This document shows positions 31,653 to 42,177 of a stretch of DNA of 42,466 bases, piece by piece. This stretch comes from Gamarada debralockiae. Taxonomy: Eukaryota; Ascomycota; Leotiomycetes; Helotiales; Hyphodiscaceae. The notes beneath the pieces were generated by a model, which was not told the DNA's origin, searched no databases, and saw only the letters and a program-made list of their open reading frames with translations. The position numbers and the translations under genes are program-made. Each line of letters starts with the position of its first letter. The stretch's first letter is position 1. The stretch is from positions 1-42,466 of the forward strand of contig NXFV01000328.1 of the NCBI GenBank assembly GCA_002803225.1. The letters run 5' to 3'.

Positions 31653-33762
31653 ATGTCATCAGAGACACCGATCCCTGCGTCCCACCGCAAAATCGCCGTG
31701 GGCGCCAATCGCCTCGAGAGGAAAGAGGCAGATTTTGCCAGTCATGTTGCGTTAGAGCAAAACGACCAGCTTCATGCAGGTGGCTTCATCAAGTCAAACA
31801 CCCATGATGTTTCGTTTGTCGACGAACACATCCCGAATATCGAGAAGTTTGCGGAAGACTTACAACTCGCAATCGACGCGGCGTGGCCGACTCGACGCAA
31901 AAGCCCCTATAAGGAGGTTCATGTACTCTTGCTAAGCTGGGAGGATGACAATTTGGGCGTTGAGAAAGAGATTAGGCGCCTTAGACATGTTTTCTCGAAT
32001 TTCTACCGGTTTAATGTCCAGGAGTTTCGAATCCCAAGGAAGACACCGGGCAGGGCAACAACAACACGGATCTCATCCTTTCTCGAAAATGATAAAACGG
32101 GTAGTCTTTTGATTGTTTACTATGCTGGTCATTCGCGGTTAAGTCAGCAATCAAATGAACCGCCGATATGGGCAGCGTAAGAAGGTTGTTGCACCTGAGA
32201 AGCTCAAATGACTTACGAGACACAGAACTGACAAGCCTGGATCCCCAACACTACCCTCTGGTGGGGTACAGCAACTTTTCGAGGAAGCAGAATCAGACGT
32301 GCTACTACTTTATGACAGTTGTCACTCCTCGCATCCCGCTGTGAATGTAGCAGGGCAAGGCGTCACGGAAGTGATTGCTGCTTGTGGTTTTGAGACGCAA
32401 GCCCCAGCAGTTGGGCCACATTCATTCACCAATGCTCTCATTCGGGAACTTGAAGAAGCCTTCACAGGTCCGCCTATATCCGTTGCGCAACTCCATGGCA
32501 GAATCATTGGCCAATTGAAAAGTTGGAAACCTGACTTTCTGAGAGATAAGGATGGCAATGTCTGGATTGATAGGAACGGGCGACCCAGATATGAATGTCA
32601 CAAACGAAGAACACCTGTTCACTGTTTCTTGACAAACGAATCCCCGTATCGGAGCATCATGTTAGCGCCTCTTCCATCCAGATTATCTCATGCGGCAGTA
32701 GCCGATATAGAACGAGCGTGTTCTCCACAAACAGTATCCCAAAATTCTCCAGAGACAAGCTTCAGTAGCAAAAGTGAGGAAAGAACCGGATCCACTGCTC
32801 CTACCACAATCTCACAGTCATCAAAGAGTGGGAAGGAACCTCAAGTACTCCTCGCTGTTCGGCTTGAGGACGATGGTTTTCTCGATGACATCGAAGGGGA
32901 TAGCGGGAAGAGATTACGCGAATGGTGTAACTGGTTGAAAGCCATACCTGAAGGAGTGAAGGACATCAGCATACAGGGAGTCTACAAAAGCTTCTCAACT
33001 CTTGTTTTAATTAGTGTGCCTATTGTTCTTTGGAATACATTGCCCGATAACTCAGCATACGCATTTATCGGCTTTGTAACCTCGAACAACTTGGCTCAGC
33101 GCCCACTGTTCCCCGAAGAGCAAGTTGTAAACGCAAAGGCAGTACCTCGCGACCAATCCCAGCAGGGACCTGACCAGGTCCGTCAAGCAGCCACTCAAAA
33201 AACTCGCGCGCATCCAATCCATTCCGAAAGAAATTCTGGCACTATCTCCAGAAAAGGTACTCTGCATGACCAGCCACTCCCTGTACTCGTCAAAATTCCT
33301 CCCCCTCATCATACTCTACGCCATTTGCCTCCAGATTTTCACCAACGACTTTCCGTTCCGAGGACCATAAGGCGTCGTCCTGCTTCCATATTTCGTGAAG
33401 CTCCACTCGCTCCCAACGACGCGCTAAAAACGGAATCCTCGTCCAACAAGAGTAAATCAAAGGCCATGCTCACGGGAACAACTCCAACTGACTATTCGGA
33501 TTTTCTTCATGCTCTTCAATCCTGCCCCAAGAACTCCGGATTTACCAACAGGGCCAGTACACATAACCCGGCGAACTCCCGGCCAACGCACAAACCACCA
33601 TTCACAGACTTTCGTTACAGCTACCCAGTCACAGCAGGATCTTCCAAGCCACCACCATATTCGAAAACAATTTCACCATCGGAAAAGCATCCGGCGTCAA
33701 AATCACCTTTCACACCTATAAGTCTATCAAGCTGTGACAGCGGGATCGATGTAAAGGTCTAA
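31653..33762 (+). CDS. Caspase-like protein (peptidase C14), fungal type
   Basis: Two exons, 31653-32176 and 32226-33762, give 686 residues; the 49-nt intron has GTAAGA and ACACAG ends. I chose the first in-frame ATG (31653). The caspase-like domain spans about residues 85-320: EVHVLLLSWEDD starts the p20-like fold, His160 lies in IVYYAGHS, and Cys207 in LLYDSCHS, the DSCH pattern of metacaspases. Next come VTEVIAACGFETQAP and HSFTNALI, blocks shared by a large fungal caspase-like family. A second conserved block near residues 390-465 reads VLLAVRLEDD, WCNWLKAIP and YAFIGFVTSNNLA. The last 220 residues are Ser/Pro-rich and probably disordered. Likely role (inference): a protease or scaffold in regulated cell death or stress response. 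Both catalytic residues are present. Confidence 0.88.
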
Positions 33763-34349
33763 GGCGTGGAGTTCAAAGATCACGGTGTATTATAAATACT
33801 AAGCTATAGAAAGAAGGAAAGGAAAGGAAGAGGGTAAGCCTCGACTTTTATAGTACTGGGGTCGACCCCTGCACGACCGTCCGCCAGCCGCAAACAGGTC
33901 AGGTGATGGTGCCAGCCATCACACAAGCCATAGCAAACACTGCAGGGTACCAGCTGCGCAAAGAAACAAAGATGCTAGGTTATATAAGGAGTATTTAAAA
34001 TCAGCGGTCGGAAAAAATAAACTTATACCACGATAGATCAGAAAAAGGGTTTGAGAAATTATTGTATTGTGTAAGCAGGGTTAAGATCGATTGTGAGAGA
34101 TCGCAACTACAAAAGCCCATTGAGTCATTTTGACACACCACAAGAATTGATGAATTGCAGATGCACTTGTGAAATGCAGTTGAGGCTCGATATAAAAATA
34201 CCCTTATGACCATAGATTGATTGATTGGTTGACTGTTCTTATGCTAACCAGCTAGCTAGCTAGCTATACAGTACTCCTATTATCACAAACGCTGGGAAAA
34301 CCTAAAAAAGAACAAAAACCTAGGCTTAGTAGTTCCATTATGCCTGTAT
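33763..34349. other. Non-coding, repeat-like sequence
   Basis: No domain-bearing ORF. It holds an AAATACTAAGCTA word with purine-rich flank (33791-33827) that resembles 30647-30678, short ATTG runs near 34214-34230 and a CTAG-rich run at 34251-34267. The latter two are next to the 3' end of the LINE relic and may be its tail. Confidence 0.45.
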
Positions 34350-34730
34350 ATTACCCACTGCCTATTAAACTAAACAGCTTTGTACTAGGCTATACTTGTA
34401 GAGAAGTACCCTAGCTAAAGAGAATTGCAGAAGGCGCTCTAATTGTACTATCCACCAGCCAGCTACCCCAGCCCCCGCCAAGGTGTCTAACAACCTCTTG
34501 AAGTCTAGTCTCTTCCTACATGCTGCTCTAAGCTCATTCCTCTCCTCTGCTTCCCTTGTATAGTGGAATAGTACGTGCCTTGATGTTTTAGAACCATTCC
34601 CACAACTATATAAGTCCAAGTAAACCCTAGAGCACAGGCCCTGTATAAGACGTATATGAGGCTAGTATAGCTAATACATAGCTAAACTAGCGCCGAGCTC
34701 TCGGCCTTACGAAGGCTTAAGTGAAGCTAT
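34350..34730 (-). mobile_element. Tad-type LINE (non-LTR retrotransposon) 3' relic
   Basis: The minus strand reads LRKAESSALV, a stop, then YVLYRACALGFT and CGNGSKTSRHVLFHYTREAEERNELR, followed by WIVQLERLLQFSLARVLLY. This is the typical C-terminal end of fungal LINE reverse transcriptases, whose zinc-knuckle-like motif has Cys where this copy has Tyr (HVLFHY). A TAG replaces the expected Gln after SSALV, and a frame change lies between the two halves. The base changes are of the C-to-T/G-to-A type in CpA context, which fits repeat-induced point mutation. Only the last few hundred bases of the element are recognisable. Confidence 0.75.
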
Positions 34731-35831
34731 AGGATCTTAGGGTTAGGAGGGATCACAGTATATCAGAGAAGTAGCAGTAGAGGAAGAGAGACAATATTGG
34801 CTGTATTCATAGTGGTTGAAAAGAGGTTCCGTAGTACTTGTACGCTTGTGAATGATAAACTCAAGCTTGCCCTTTACAAGTAAGGTTGGTAAGTCTTACT
34901 TTACTTCGCATGGCACCTGTACTGGCTGCTGACTCCGATTCCGAGCCTCCCGGGCTCCTGCAGACTGGGTCTACCTCCCCAGGGTCTATATAGCCTAGCC
35001 TGTTCCTTTGGGGGCCTAGGCTCCTATTACAGTTAGTCGTTTATTATAGAGTTTAGGCTAGGGGCGGGAATTAGCGATCTCTTTACTTACCACCTATAAC
35101 CTTGGGTTCTAGCGTAGATAAAGGCATATAGTTCTTTCATAATAGACAATAAAAGAGGATATTAGATTTATACCAAGTTCGTCTGGTTGTGACGTAAATC
35201 TTCCACTTTGAATTTCATTATCTGGTAACTGAGCAGTCCTTACATGTTTATGGTTACTCTTATATTGATATTATATGTATCTTTCGCTTGTCTTCACTAA
35301 ATTATGACCCTATTTTAAATATTCTCATCTAAGTCAGGCGGCCACTCAGCTCATATACGTTCTACCAGTGCCCTCACGTTCATGCGTGGCTAGGTAACCA
35401 ATTCCCATGCTCTCTCCTAAGCTTTTCCGGCGCTCCTTTACCTGTTGGTTGAGTCTTATTATGTAATCTGTACAGGGAGAATGCTTTGCAAACGAGGAAG
35501 AAGTAGGTGGGCATTTGGACGCCAAGCTAGCAATTGCCTGCATCTTTGAAACAGAGCTCCACCTACACATTGTTTGCTTCCTAATATTGCACCAAAACGA
35601 CACAAGGCTTTTGGTTAGCACTTGAAATGACAGAAAAGCACAAGCAGAAAGACGAAAAATATACGATGCTAAATCGACTAAATTAATGGTATTCTATATT
35701 CACTGCCACAACATCAGTGATAATCCAAATGTCTCGTCTTTCTGTTCCAGGCCAATCAATGAATCAACTTTCTCAACGCCACTCCATGATGATTATACCT
35801 CATTATCTATCCAAGTCAGATATCATCATCG
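34731..35831. other. Degenerate repeat-like region, no gene
   Basis: AT-rich with CTAG-type words. The minus ORF at 35621-35346 (91 codons) is somewhat protein-like, but I recognise nothing in it. No terminal repeat could be paired. The right end (after about 35700) is the 3' flank of the transporter gene. Confidence 0.4.
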
Positions 35832-37566
35832 TTACGCAATAGTGCCCTTCTCTGGATGGCCTTGAGGAAGAACATCTGCAAGGGTCTCGTCGGTGCCAAC
35901 GAGATCTTCCTCAACAGAAACGTGGTCCCGGATCTTAAGGAAGATAACAGGAGCAGCGAATAAGAGGGAGACACTGAGGAGGACCCAGTTGCTGATGAAT
36001 TCCCGCTTGTAGGAGAGATGGCGACTATCGAGAGAAGCCATGACGGCGGCACCAGCAGATTGGATACCCTTGTAGAAACCGACATAGTTTGCAGATCGGC
36101 GGCCTGAATTGGAAAGAGCGCCCATGAACCTGTTTTGCGAGTTAGCAGCGGCTAGGAAAAGAGAAGGAAATGGAGCATACCAATAGACAGTAGCTTGCCA
36201 AGCAGCATCGTAGAGACCGTAGAAGATGTACAAGAACATGGGTCCAACGTAGCCGGGGGTGGTCCAATCAGTTGGGACAAATGAAGGGTTTATCTTGGGA
36301 TTAACCGTTGCACGAGTGTATCCCTTCTCATAAGCATATCCGCCACCCCAGATGGCCATGGTGAGCACCAATAGAACAGCCAATGCAGCCTTTGCTCGGA
36401 TGGAACGACGAACGCCTTGGATATCGAGACAATATCCCCAAATCACAGCAGCTACGATTTGAGCCAGGTAGTACAAGAGACTGTTGAGGGCCTTGGTTCG
36501 AGTGTCGAAATGAGCACCATTAACAGAATTTTGCTGGTAGACGTAGAACCAGTTGGACGAGAAGAACATAGGGAAGAGGAGAATGACGAAAGGTTCGAAT
36601 TTGATAGTTTCGTAAAGTCCAATCAGTTCGCTCTGCCAACTAGGGTGCTTCATCAAGATAACGCGAGTACCGTCTGGTCGAATAATATCCGAGGCATTGC
36701 AGAGCAAAAGGGCGAGAAGAGCTCCGATAAACATGAGGACAATAAAGGCAATATAGGTACCATCGGTGACTGTGCTATTGGTCTTAATATTAATGTTTTG
36801 ACCGAGGGGGATCTAGGTAGAATATCAGATGTGATCAAGGTAACAAACCATGCTGGCAAAATTTCAAAGGACCCAAGATGAGATAGAGAGCTTACCAAAC
36901 TGCCAATAACAGCACCCATATTAAAGATTCCCCAAAACCAGGCAAAATATCGTCCCTTTTGGCCCTCATTTGGATATGAGATCATAATTGTACCCTGTGC
37001 AGTCCACAGTAGACCAGCGCAGATGCCAAGCCACGTACCAGCGAAGAGATTAAATCCTGCAACACTAGCGTGAACCGAGACTAATAAACTGATAGCATAA
37101 ATGCAGTATCCAATACCTCCAAAAGCTAGTGTCAATTTTACACCGAGTTTGTTAACGAAAGTTCCTCCAAAGAAACCGAAGACTGCGAAGGCACTATAAA
37201 GAGCAGTGTTCTGTCATTTGCAGATAGTTAGTATGGGCATCTCAGATTCTCAAAGCTCTGGTTTCCACTCACCATATTGTCTGCTAGAGTGGCATCAGTC
37301 TTTCCACCTCCTCCCAGGCCACCAAGTGCGTTGAACATGCCGGGGCACATAAAGCATACGAAGGCAACCATTCCCAATTGGATCTTTGGTGAAGCATACC
37401 AGGGGATATTGAAGCCGAAAATGCGACGTCCTCTATACTTCCATCCCTCAGGAAGATCAATAACGTCGGTGGGTTCCTCGATGTACGGAGCGTCAATAGA
37501 AGAATTGGGGACAGCCTCAACAGGCGCCGCTGCCGACTCGGTCCCAACAGGTTCGCTCTTAGACAT
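35832..37566 (-). CDS. UNC93-like / DUF895 MFS transporter
   Basis: Four exons, 37566-37273, 37210-36896, 36812-36181 and 36129-35832, give 512 residues with all phases matching. The start is the ATG at 37566 (MSKSEPVGTESAAAP); an in-frame ATG at 37623 would add 19 residues. A cytosolic N-terminal stretch of about 75 residues precedes the membrane part. Family blocks include FMCPGMFNALGGLGGGG, LYSAFAVFGFFGGTF, GTWLGICAGLLWTAQGTIMISYP, RYFAWFWGIFNMGAVIGSL and MFLYIFYGLYDAAWQATVYW. Roughly ten to twelve helices are visible. It ends with an acidic tail (VGTDETLADVLPQG). Fungal members are of uncertain substrate. It is isolated and intact between repeat-rich stretches. Confidence 0.92.
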
Positions 37567-38594
37567 TGTTGGGTTTGGTATCTTGTCCCGTGTAGAGATT
37601 AAGGGTGATTGATCCAGGTTCAAGACCTATGTTTCCGTGTGCACCACGATTCATTCAATCACTGAACTCCAGAAAATAAAAGCAGATGCATGGACGACGG
37701 GGGCGCTCATGTGGTGTATTACTATACTCGTCCACATAGTAGCTCTGCACTACGCGAGCTGACTCCTGACAGGAACGTATAGATAGCGTTTCTCGTAAAC
37801 CCGCCCTTTTTGGCACTTTCTCTGCATATCTGTGGGTGGAGACACGGAAGGTAGCGACGCTGACTGGCCAGCCGAACACATTTCCTACCATGCGCCGCAA
37901 ATCTTACCATGTAACGTGTCATGGTCGCGAGAAATGACCACTTCCCCGCGTTCCATCGTCAAGATAATCAAATCTCAACCCTTCCCCGCTTATCCTCGAT
38001 GTATCATTCGTATTGAAGGGCACTTTGATGGCTATCTTCGTACATTCGTTGTTGTTGGGTGGATCCATTTTTTTGCTCCGCCGCGTGAGACTACAGGCAC
38101 AACACGGTTCACGTTGCATTGCAGCAGTTCACCCCTTTTACGAAAGTCAGGCCCAAGAGAGACATGGTTACTTTCGTAGAGACACGGCCAATGGGGCGAA
38201 TTCGCATCTCTCCTCGATTTTCCAGCCAGAAGGTGCACAGCATGCAACAGCTCCGTCCGCCGGAACTGCAGCCAGGCGCCTTGGCATTTGATTAGCGATG
38301 GTCTACCAGGGATACCCCACCCTAGAACTGCACAAGGTACCAGATGGTTGGCACGTGATGGCCTGGAACTTCTTGCTACCCCGGAAGCAGCCTTGAAAGT
38401 CCACCTCAGTTATTGCACGAATTTTGCAAACCCTCCCACCCTTAGTCTGACAGGGGTCCAAGCCTTCCTCCGCTCCGACCTCGAAGCATTTTGTCGAGAA
38501 GCACCACCAGGCAAGTCGTACCATCTCTTTCTATATACCATTATTATCGCTAACACCTGCAAACAGAATTCACCGAACATCAACGCAATGTCTT
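37567..38594. other. Region upstream of transporter with uncertain ORFs
   Basis: The first part is the promoter side of the transporter. Plus ORFs at 38013-38291 and 38288-38632 overlap in different frames and carry no recognisable domain. An AG/GCAAGT site at about 38508 could be a GC donor joining to an ACAG acceptor near 38566, but no joined reading resembles a known family. Confidence 0.4.
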
Positions 38595-38825
38595 TTGCGT
38601 CTTCTCCGGACAAGGCGTCTCAAGGCTCGTGACCACCTCAACCAATACGAACATGCCGTGATGCGAGGCGGCGACGATGATGACTTTGATCAGCAGACTA
38701 TGGCGGGCGATGATCAAGATATGAGTGGCATGATAGCGGTTCCTCTGGCCATGAATGTTGTGAACGTTGACGATGACGAGGATGCGGATGGCGACGAGGA
38801 ATTAGAGGATGGGAAGGGAAGTTGA
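38595..38825 (+). CDS. Possible acidic C-terminal exon, unknown protein
   Basis: The frame reads RDHLNQYEHAVMRGGDDDDFDQQ and MIAVPLAMNVVNVDDDEDADGDEELED. This is a mixed hydrophobic and acidic C-terminus that looks like real protein rather than chance. No start or upstream exon could be assigned, and I do not recognise the family. The reading frame continues upstream of 38595 across a possible ACAG acceptor near 38566. It could be the last exon of a small nuclear or complex-associated protein. Confidence 0.28.
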   Translation: MRLLRTRRLKARDHLNQYEHAVMRGGDDDDFDQQTMAGDDQDMSGMIAVPLAMNVVNVDDDEDADGDEELEDGKGS

Positions 38826-39880
38826 AGGAACGAATACTTTGCACGAATTATCGACCAATGAATGGCTTTCTTCGGATCAGATACTGGGACAGATGGCGGA
38901 AGGAAGGAAAGAAGGATGACTGACATACGAGGACTGGAGGCGTGGTAGCATCAATCTCCTAGATAGTCCATCGGCCTATCTTCGATCCAGTTCCCTCCAA
39001 AATCGTGGGGTTGCACGACATAGGCCATCACTTGGGACATGGTCAGCAAGAGACTGTGGTGGACAAAATCGGATGACAGCCACCACACTTGCACAAGAGA
39101 CCTTGCGGAACGAAGAAATATCTCAAGAGTGTTGTATTCTAGTGTATATATTGACGGCTTGTTCATTGCTCGTTTCACTTCTTTTGATCGCTGAAGATGG
39201 ACCTGCACGGCGTTAGAAAGGTTTAGGTTATGACTTGATCCATAGGGAGGGAAGGAATGACATTAGTGGTGGATTCTAATATGATGGTTTTGCATCCTTC
39301 TAAAGCGACTCTTGAAGATTTGACCGATGTTGATGACGTGTGGTTGTGATCGTGGATGGGTTCCAATTCTTTTCAATTCCTTGAGCTCTTCCCCCAGTGA
39401 GAAATGTTAAGCTTTGGACTTCTTTGACTTTATGCACATTCAACACCCTTGAAGGGAGAGAGCCTTGATTTATAAGTTGTACCCTTGCTGGAAGTGGATG
39501 ACTTGATTTTAAGGGTGGGATAACGCATTCGATTCTTTTTGGCCAAGTCGATGGCTCGGATCGTAATTGGGAGATAAAGAAGTCCTTCCAACCCCTCCGC
39601 AGTATACTGTAAAAGGAATTTCGGCAAAGAAGAGCTTGTGTTTGAACAAAGATTGAACAACTTCAAGAATGAAACCCCTGTAAGCAAACAGAATCTTGTG
39701 CGGAGCGGAACAGCGGCTCACTAATACTTATAACACCATTAACCGTCGAGTATCACTGAAATCATCAGCTCTGATAAACCAGAATCCCTGATTTGCAGAC
39801 TTCACCGAAAACCCAGATCAACAGAAACTTCAAACCGAGAAACACATTTCTTCCACCAAGGTAAGTCCCAGAAGGTCAGT
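38826..39880. other. Intergenic region, no clear gene
   Basis: Short minus ORFs (39208-38951, 39687-39430) have no domain or splice partner. I see no repeats. The right end leads to the small Cys/His protein at 39881. Confidence 0.4.
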
Positions 39881-40217
39881 ATGTGTCTGGTCACCCAATT
39901 CAACTTTGCCTGCGGACATTCCGACTACAAATACGCGCCATGCGCAAATAACCCCCATCAGCAATACCATCCTAGGCAGTGTCCCAATGCCACATTTGAA
40001 GAGATCCGGACCTCGGTATTTGAAGGAATGCAGACAGAACAAAGCCAGGAGAGACAATCCGGGCGACAGAAGCAATAAAAAAGTTGCAAAAAGAGAAAGA
40101 AGGACAAGGACGGGGAGGAAAGGAAGCGCAGAGAGGAACAAAGACTCTGGGATCATTTTGGAGACTTGCTCAAATGATTTGACAGTCTTTAACGAGTGTC
40201 TTCGAACCGCACTCTGA
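39881..40217 (+). CDS. Small Cys/His-rich fungal protein, probably frameshifted
   Basis: The ATG at 39881 reads MCLVTQFNFACGHSDYKYAPC, the start of a common class of short fungal proteins that open with a Cys, a CGH motif and later CxxC pairs. Within about 130 bases the family-like continuation (YLKECRQNKARRDNPGDRS and a basic tail) switches to the next frame, open from upstream to 40217. No intron fits. Either one base was gained or lost near 40010-40020, or translation stays in the first frame and ends at 40078 as a 65-residue protein. The function of the class is not known. Confidence 0.4.
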
Positions 40218-42177
40218 CTTTCACACTCACTTCCTTCTGAGGTCAAATCCTTTCTTTAGTTCTCCTTTTGCTCTTCTGGTAGGATACTATCTTTCACATT
40301 GCCAGATATTTCCTTTTCCAAACTGAACGTTAGCAAAGTGGAAACAATCTCAGGACAGATTTCCGAGGCATGAATCCATTTTATTTCAGTATAATTAAAA
40401 GACGTATCACAAGCAACAGCGATCCTACGGCATGTAATGTTGGAATCTGCACTGGTCTTCGACCTAAGCAAGTAAGTGGAACATCTTGATTATTTCACCC
40501 TCATATGTTCGAAACCGGTGGTTCGTAAAGCTCCACCAATTAGCATTGAGGATGCCGTCCAGTCTTGCAAGCATCAAGTGTACCTGCTTCTACTGAACCT
40601 GCGTCTTCAGCTCCTTTGGCTTCTTTTCAGGGGCAGCCCTCCAAATACCTACAATTTATCTGAATTTAAATTCTCAAATTCGCACAAGGGTTGTCCTATC
40701 ATTTCCATTATCAATTTACACTGCTAGCATCCGTCCCTGGGTGGCGAAAAACCCTGTATGCCGAGAAAAATAATGGGTACTTTGACTTTAAGTATCTCAA
40801 AATCTGTGCATATATAGATATCTCCTATATTTTTGTATAAGTCGTATTCTATAACCACCCCTTAATACCCTGAACCTGTCAGTTGCTCTGGGTGTTGCTA
40901 TGGCAACGGGTCTGTGTACATATCTCGGGTTCTGGCAACCCCACGATTCTTCCTTCCTTAGTGATCAATCAGTTATCAATCAGTTGTCAATCAATACATG
41001 ATTTGCATACACACTATCGTCTGATTCGACAGAACCCCTCCTATAAGAAAATTACGTTCGCATCGTCGCCCTCGCGCCTGATTTGCGAAAAGCGTCCTTT
41101 TATAGCGTATTAGAGTTCCTTAACCACAGCTACAACATTGAGCGCTTACTATTCCCAATACATATGAAGGGGTCTTATCCGAGCTCTAAAGCCTTAAGGT
41201 TACTATTATACTAGAAATCGTTAGCAGCCTTGTGGCTGCTGTGGCGCGCAAAGTACCTCGAGTCAAAACGACTAACTACTCTTAGTTAGTGCCTTCGAAA
41301 TTTTAGCGGAAGCTAAAATAAGAAGGTTCTTCGAAGAGAGAGAGTGCGGGCCTTTCGGTGTTTGGTTTTTCCGGTCCGTGTTTAGTAATAACTTATGTAA
41401 TCCTGTGGCTTGCTTGGCAGTTTCAGGCGCCTTAGTATAGTTAATGTTGCCTTTTACTTTTTTTTTTATATAAGTTACTTAACCTACAGCACTACAGTAA
41501 AAGGCGAATTAGGCGTCGCTAGTTTTTTAGTTAATTATTTTTTAGTGGGGGTCCATTTCCAGACACTTGTGGCTGTGCACTCCTGCCTGGTTGTAGTCCA
41601 AAGTACCGCTAATGGTCATCGCAGAGTGGAGCCAATTCTTGCTAATTATAAGTCTCACGCTCAGGTTTTACAAGTACAGTCTGATGACTTTGCACTAGAA
41701 GAAATACTTATATGAAGCCATCGCCGCATTTCTTTCTCACCGAGATTCTGGCTCAGCTGTATTACCGCAGTTAGGGGCCTTTTAGGCTAATAGTAACTGA
41801 ATCGAGTAACTGGCCGTCCCCCATCTGATAAATGGCATATCAATTGCGCTATACATCTTGTTCTCATCGTCATTCCGATTAAGCCGTTTGGATATATTAT
41901 TTTGTGGTTTTGGCCATGTCACATACTTAGCATATAGAACATTCTAGAAAGGAATAGAAAATCGAGTATAAACCACAATAGTATATAACTATAGCTTTCC
42001 CCTTACCTCTCTTTTGGCTCAGTAAATAAAATATACACAAAAGAGAAGATAAGCTGATTTATGCAGCAGCTATTGCTAAAAGTACGTTGACTGCGTTAGG
42101 ACTAGCTATGTAGAATATTCAATAAAGTTCAGAGTACAAAAAGTTTCCCCAGATTGACGTCCAACTGCGATGTTCTC
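40218..42177. other. Long AT-rich non-coding region before the WD40 gene
   Basis: No supported gene. It includes short tandem ATCAATCAGTT words at about 40968-41000 and a set of tight palindromes at 41271-41336 (8-bp and 7-bp perfect stems, nested). Plus ORFs at 40476-40727, 40883-41113 and 41410-41715 carry no domain. The base composition suggests mutated repeat DNA. The last part is the 3' flank of the minus-strand WD40 gene. Confidence 0.45.

Noticed and set aside
34251..34267. CTAGCTAG run considered as a telomere-like or CRISPR-like array
   Set aside because: It is only a few units without spacers, and is better explained as a microsatellite-like LINE tail. No CRISPR array is expected or seen in this eukaryotic DNA.
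35346..35621. 91-codon minus ORF, considered as a transposase fragment
   Set aside because: No DDE, zinc-finger or helix-turn-helix motif is visible, and no terminal repeats could be paired around it.
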